A stretch of DNA of 6,854 nucleotides, taken from NCBI GenBank assembly GCA_002451165.1, contig DKBH01000043.1, positions 1,159 to 8,012 of the forward strand. The letters run 5' to 3'. The notes under the pieces are model-generated. The model was given only the letters and a program-made list of their open reading frames with translations. It was not told the DNA's origin and ran no database searches. The position numbers were made by a program, and so were the translations under genes. Positions 6,198 to 6,854 of the stretch are shown one piece after another. The stretch comes from Nitrospiraceae bacterium UBA6905 (GTDB lineage Bacteria > Nitrospirota > Thermodesulfovibrionia > Thermodesulfovibrionales > UBA6898). Positions within the stretch are counted from its first letter, which is position 1; every line of letters begins with the position of its first letter.

Positions 6198-6300
6198 AAC
6201 TCATATTGTTTTAGGTACAGTTAAGGCCACAAGGTGGACCTTATATCACTATGGTAAATAGGGTTTCCCTGAATCAGTGGAAGACACTTGGGCTTGACCG
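6180..6300 (+). ncRNA. Candidate bridge/seeker RNA of the IS110/IS1111 element
   Basis: Noncoding, structured stretch after the recombinase. Order: TGGAACTCAT (6195-6204), an 11-nt linker region, GTACA (6215-6219), then a strong hairpin (6222-6243: TAAGGCCAC, loop AAG, GTGG, bulged A, CCTTA), ACTATGG (6248-6254), a second hairpin (6265-6282: TTCC CTG, loop AAT, CAG, bulged T, GGAA), and ACACTTG (6284-6290). The first two segments match the left target flank (4787-4795) and the reverse complement of the right flank (6362-6366). The last two match the reverse complement of the left end (4799-4805) and the right end plus the first left-end base (6356-6361, 4796). This is the arrangement expected for target- and donor-binding loops. 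No dedicated promoter is evident and the RNA ends are guesses. Confidence 0.55.
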
Positions 6301-6321
6301 GTAATCATGGTTATTCATCAA

Positions 6322-6347
6322 GGGATTGCTGCGTTCTGATGCTGACT
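6322..6347 (-). repeat. Right subterminal inverted repeat
   Basis: Inverted imperfect copy of 4819-4842, 14-19 bp inside the right end depending on the junction chosen. Such subterminal repeats are characteristic of the IS1111 group. Confidence 0.6.
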
Positions 6348-6352
6348 TGACT
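6347..6352 (+). promoter_or_regulatory. -35 half of the circle-junction promoter
   Basis: TTGACT near the right end, pointing outward. The 9 bp from 6353 to 6361 plus the 9 bp from 4796 to 4804 give an 18-bp spacer to TATATT; the alternative junction gives the same spacer. Confidence 0.55.
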
Positions 6353-6361
6353 TTCACACTT

Positions 6362-6854
6362 TGTACGTTGTCCGTGCGAATCGTATGAATTCTGAAAGGA
6401 AACTTCTTGATAACATAGTCCACGAAATTAATGGCATTTGCCATGGTGTGCTTGCTGTAGACCTTCAGGGCCCTGATCCTGGTAGCGTCATCAATTGCTG
6501 TGTATTGAAAACGACGAACGAATTTACCAGAGGGTTTTTGAAACTTCAAAAATTTAACATTAACTTGAACATGATGTCCTGGGACCTGCTTCTCATAGCG
6601 ATGGATCGTTGAAGGGAGCTTCCTGGCGTTTTTCGGCAGCCTGTTCAACCCGTTTCGAAGCAATACGCTGCGCACCCCTCCTGGTGATACCTTAATGCCA
6701 TGATGGCGTTCAAGAAGCCACTATATCTTCTGTTGGCCCAAATGATAATTCCTGCGCAGGTAAAGTATCTTTTCTTCTATCAGGACTGGAATCCGTAGTG
6801 ATAACGTACGATATTTTTCGCACAATTGAGTCAAGGGGCCTCGAATCTGGTAAT
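6362..6854 (-). pseudogene. IS481-family transposase, 5' fragment (start outside the window)
   Basis: In one minus-strand frame from the edge it reads GPLTQLCEKYRTLSLRIP..., an in-frame TAG (6721-6723) replacing a residue of the QKIxWLLERHHGIKVS segment, then VRSVLLRNGLNRLPKNARK, PGHHVQVNVKFLKF, AIDDATRIRALKVYSKHT and IHTIRTDN. The catalytic-core first Asp, normally D in VxVDVK, is Asn here (AAT at 6559-6561); the second, in RTDN, remains. The frame is broken at the IS110/IS1111 junction and resumes at 4795-4800. With an amber codon, a lost catalytic Asp and the insertion, this copy is dead. A GTG at 6675 could start the distal part but would lack the DNA-binding N-terminus. Confidence 0.92.

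Larger units (their letters stand above)
4796..6361 (+). mobile_element. IS110/IS1111-family insertion sequence
   Basis: About 1566 bp with an intact recombinase gene, a 91-bp left end and a ~190-bp right noncoding end. Removing it restores the interrupted IS481 reading frame. The boundaries are uncertain by 5 bp: 4796-6361 is favoured because GAGCC (4796-4800) belongs to an internal inverted repeat and the putative RNA guides abut these points; 4801-6366 is the alternative, favoured by the conserved DNGSEF. Subterminal inverted repeats and a long 3' noncoding end point to the IS1111 group. There is no obvious target duplication. Confidence 0.9.
4386..6854 (-). mobile_element. IS481-family insertion sequence, interrupted and truncated by the window edge
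   Basis: The element carries an IS481-type DDE transposase gene on the minus strand. Its 3' end is in the window; its other end lies beyond 6854. The boundary at 4386 is inferred from a terminal TGTCAAGATTACAT (4386-4399) and a related GTCAAGGAATATCA 24 bp further in (4411-4424), the pattern of repeated sites at ends of IS481/IS21-like elements. The second end and any target duplication cannot be seen. The IS110/IS1111 element at about 4796-6361 is inserted inside it. Confidence 0.75.

Noticed and set aside
1..6854. CRISPR array, phage genes or toxin-antitoxin pair
   Set aside because: No regularly spaced repeats and no matching small gene pairs were seen in any part of the window.

Overview
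The window is bacterial chromosome of moderate GC, with a housekeeping half (about 1-4385) and an accessory half (about 4386-6854) made of two nested insertion sequences. Genes have Shine-Dalgarno sites and sigma70-type promoters. An LDH-like malate dehydrogenase, an atypical nucleoside diphosphate kinase, an Ino1/CDP-alcohol phosphotransferase pair and a corrinoid adenosyltransferase would suit a Nitrospirota- or Desulfobacterota-like anaerobe. That placement is a weak inference from gene content only.

Housekeeping half. mdh (961-1890, minus) and a 247-residue NDK-domain protein (118-861, minus) lie head to tail. mdh has a near-consensus promoter so close to its GTG that the mRNA is probably leaderless. 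Divergently, ino1 (2028-3131) and a phosphatidylinositol-phosphate-synthase-like gene (3143-3709) form a two-gene operon: the first makes inositol 1-phosphate, the second probably attaches it to a CDP-activated lipid. cobO (3714-4241, minus) converges on this operon with 4 bp between stop codons. A tRNA-Gly(CCC) gene (4278-4352, minus) lies 36 bp upstream of cobO, apparently under one shared promoter.

Accessory half. An IS481-family transposase gene (minus) runs in from beyond the right edge. It carries an amber codon and an Asp-to-Asn change at its first catalytic position, and an IS110/IS1111-family element of about 1566 bp (about 4796-6361) splits it at the DN(G)xEF motif. The IS481 terminus appears to lie at 4386, where its TGTCAA end reads outward as the TTGACA -35 box of the tRNA-cobO promoter.

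The IS110/IS1111 element is the most interesting part. It encodes an intact 428-residue DEDD/Tnp20 recombinase (4887-6173), has subterminal imperfect inverted repeats, and would form a TTGACT-18-TATATT promoter when its ends join in a circle. A 10-bp inverted repeat can hide the start codon only in transcripts entering from outside. Downstream of the recombinase is a structured ~120-nt stretch that I propose encodes a bridge/seeker RNA. It contains a 9-10 nt match to the left target flank and a 5-nt reverse complement of the right target flank, followed by a second loop with 7-nt matches to the two element ends. If this reading holds, the element is RNA-guided to a conserved codon stretch of another IS family's transposase gene.
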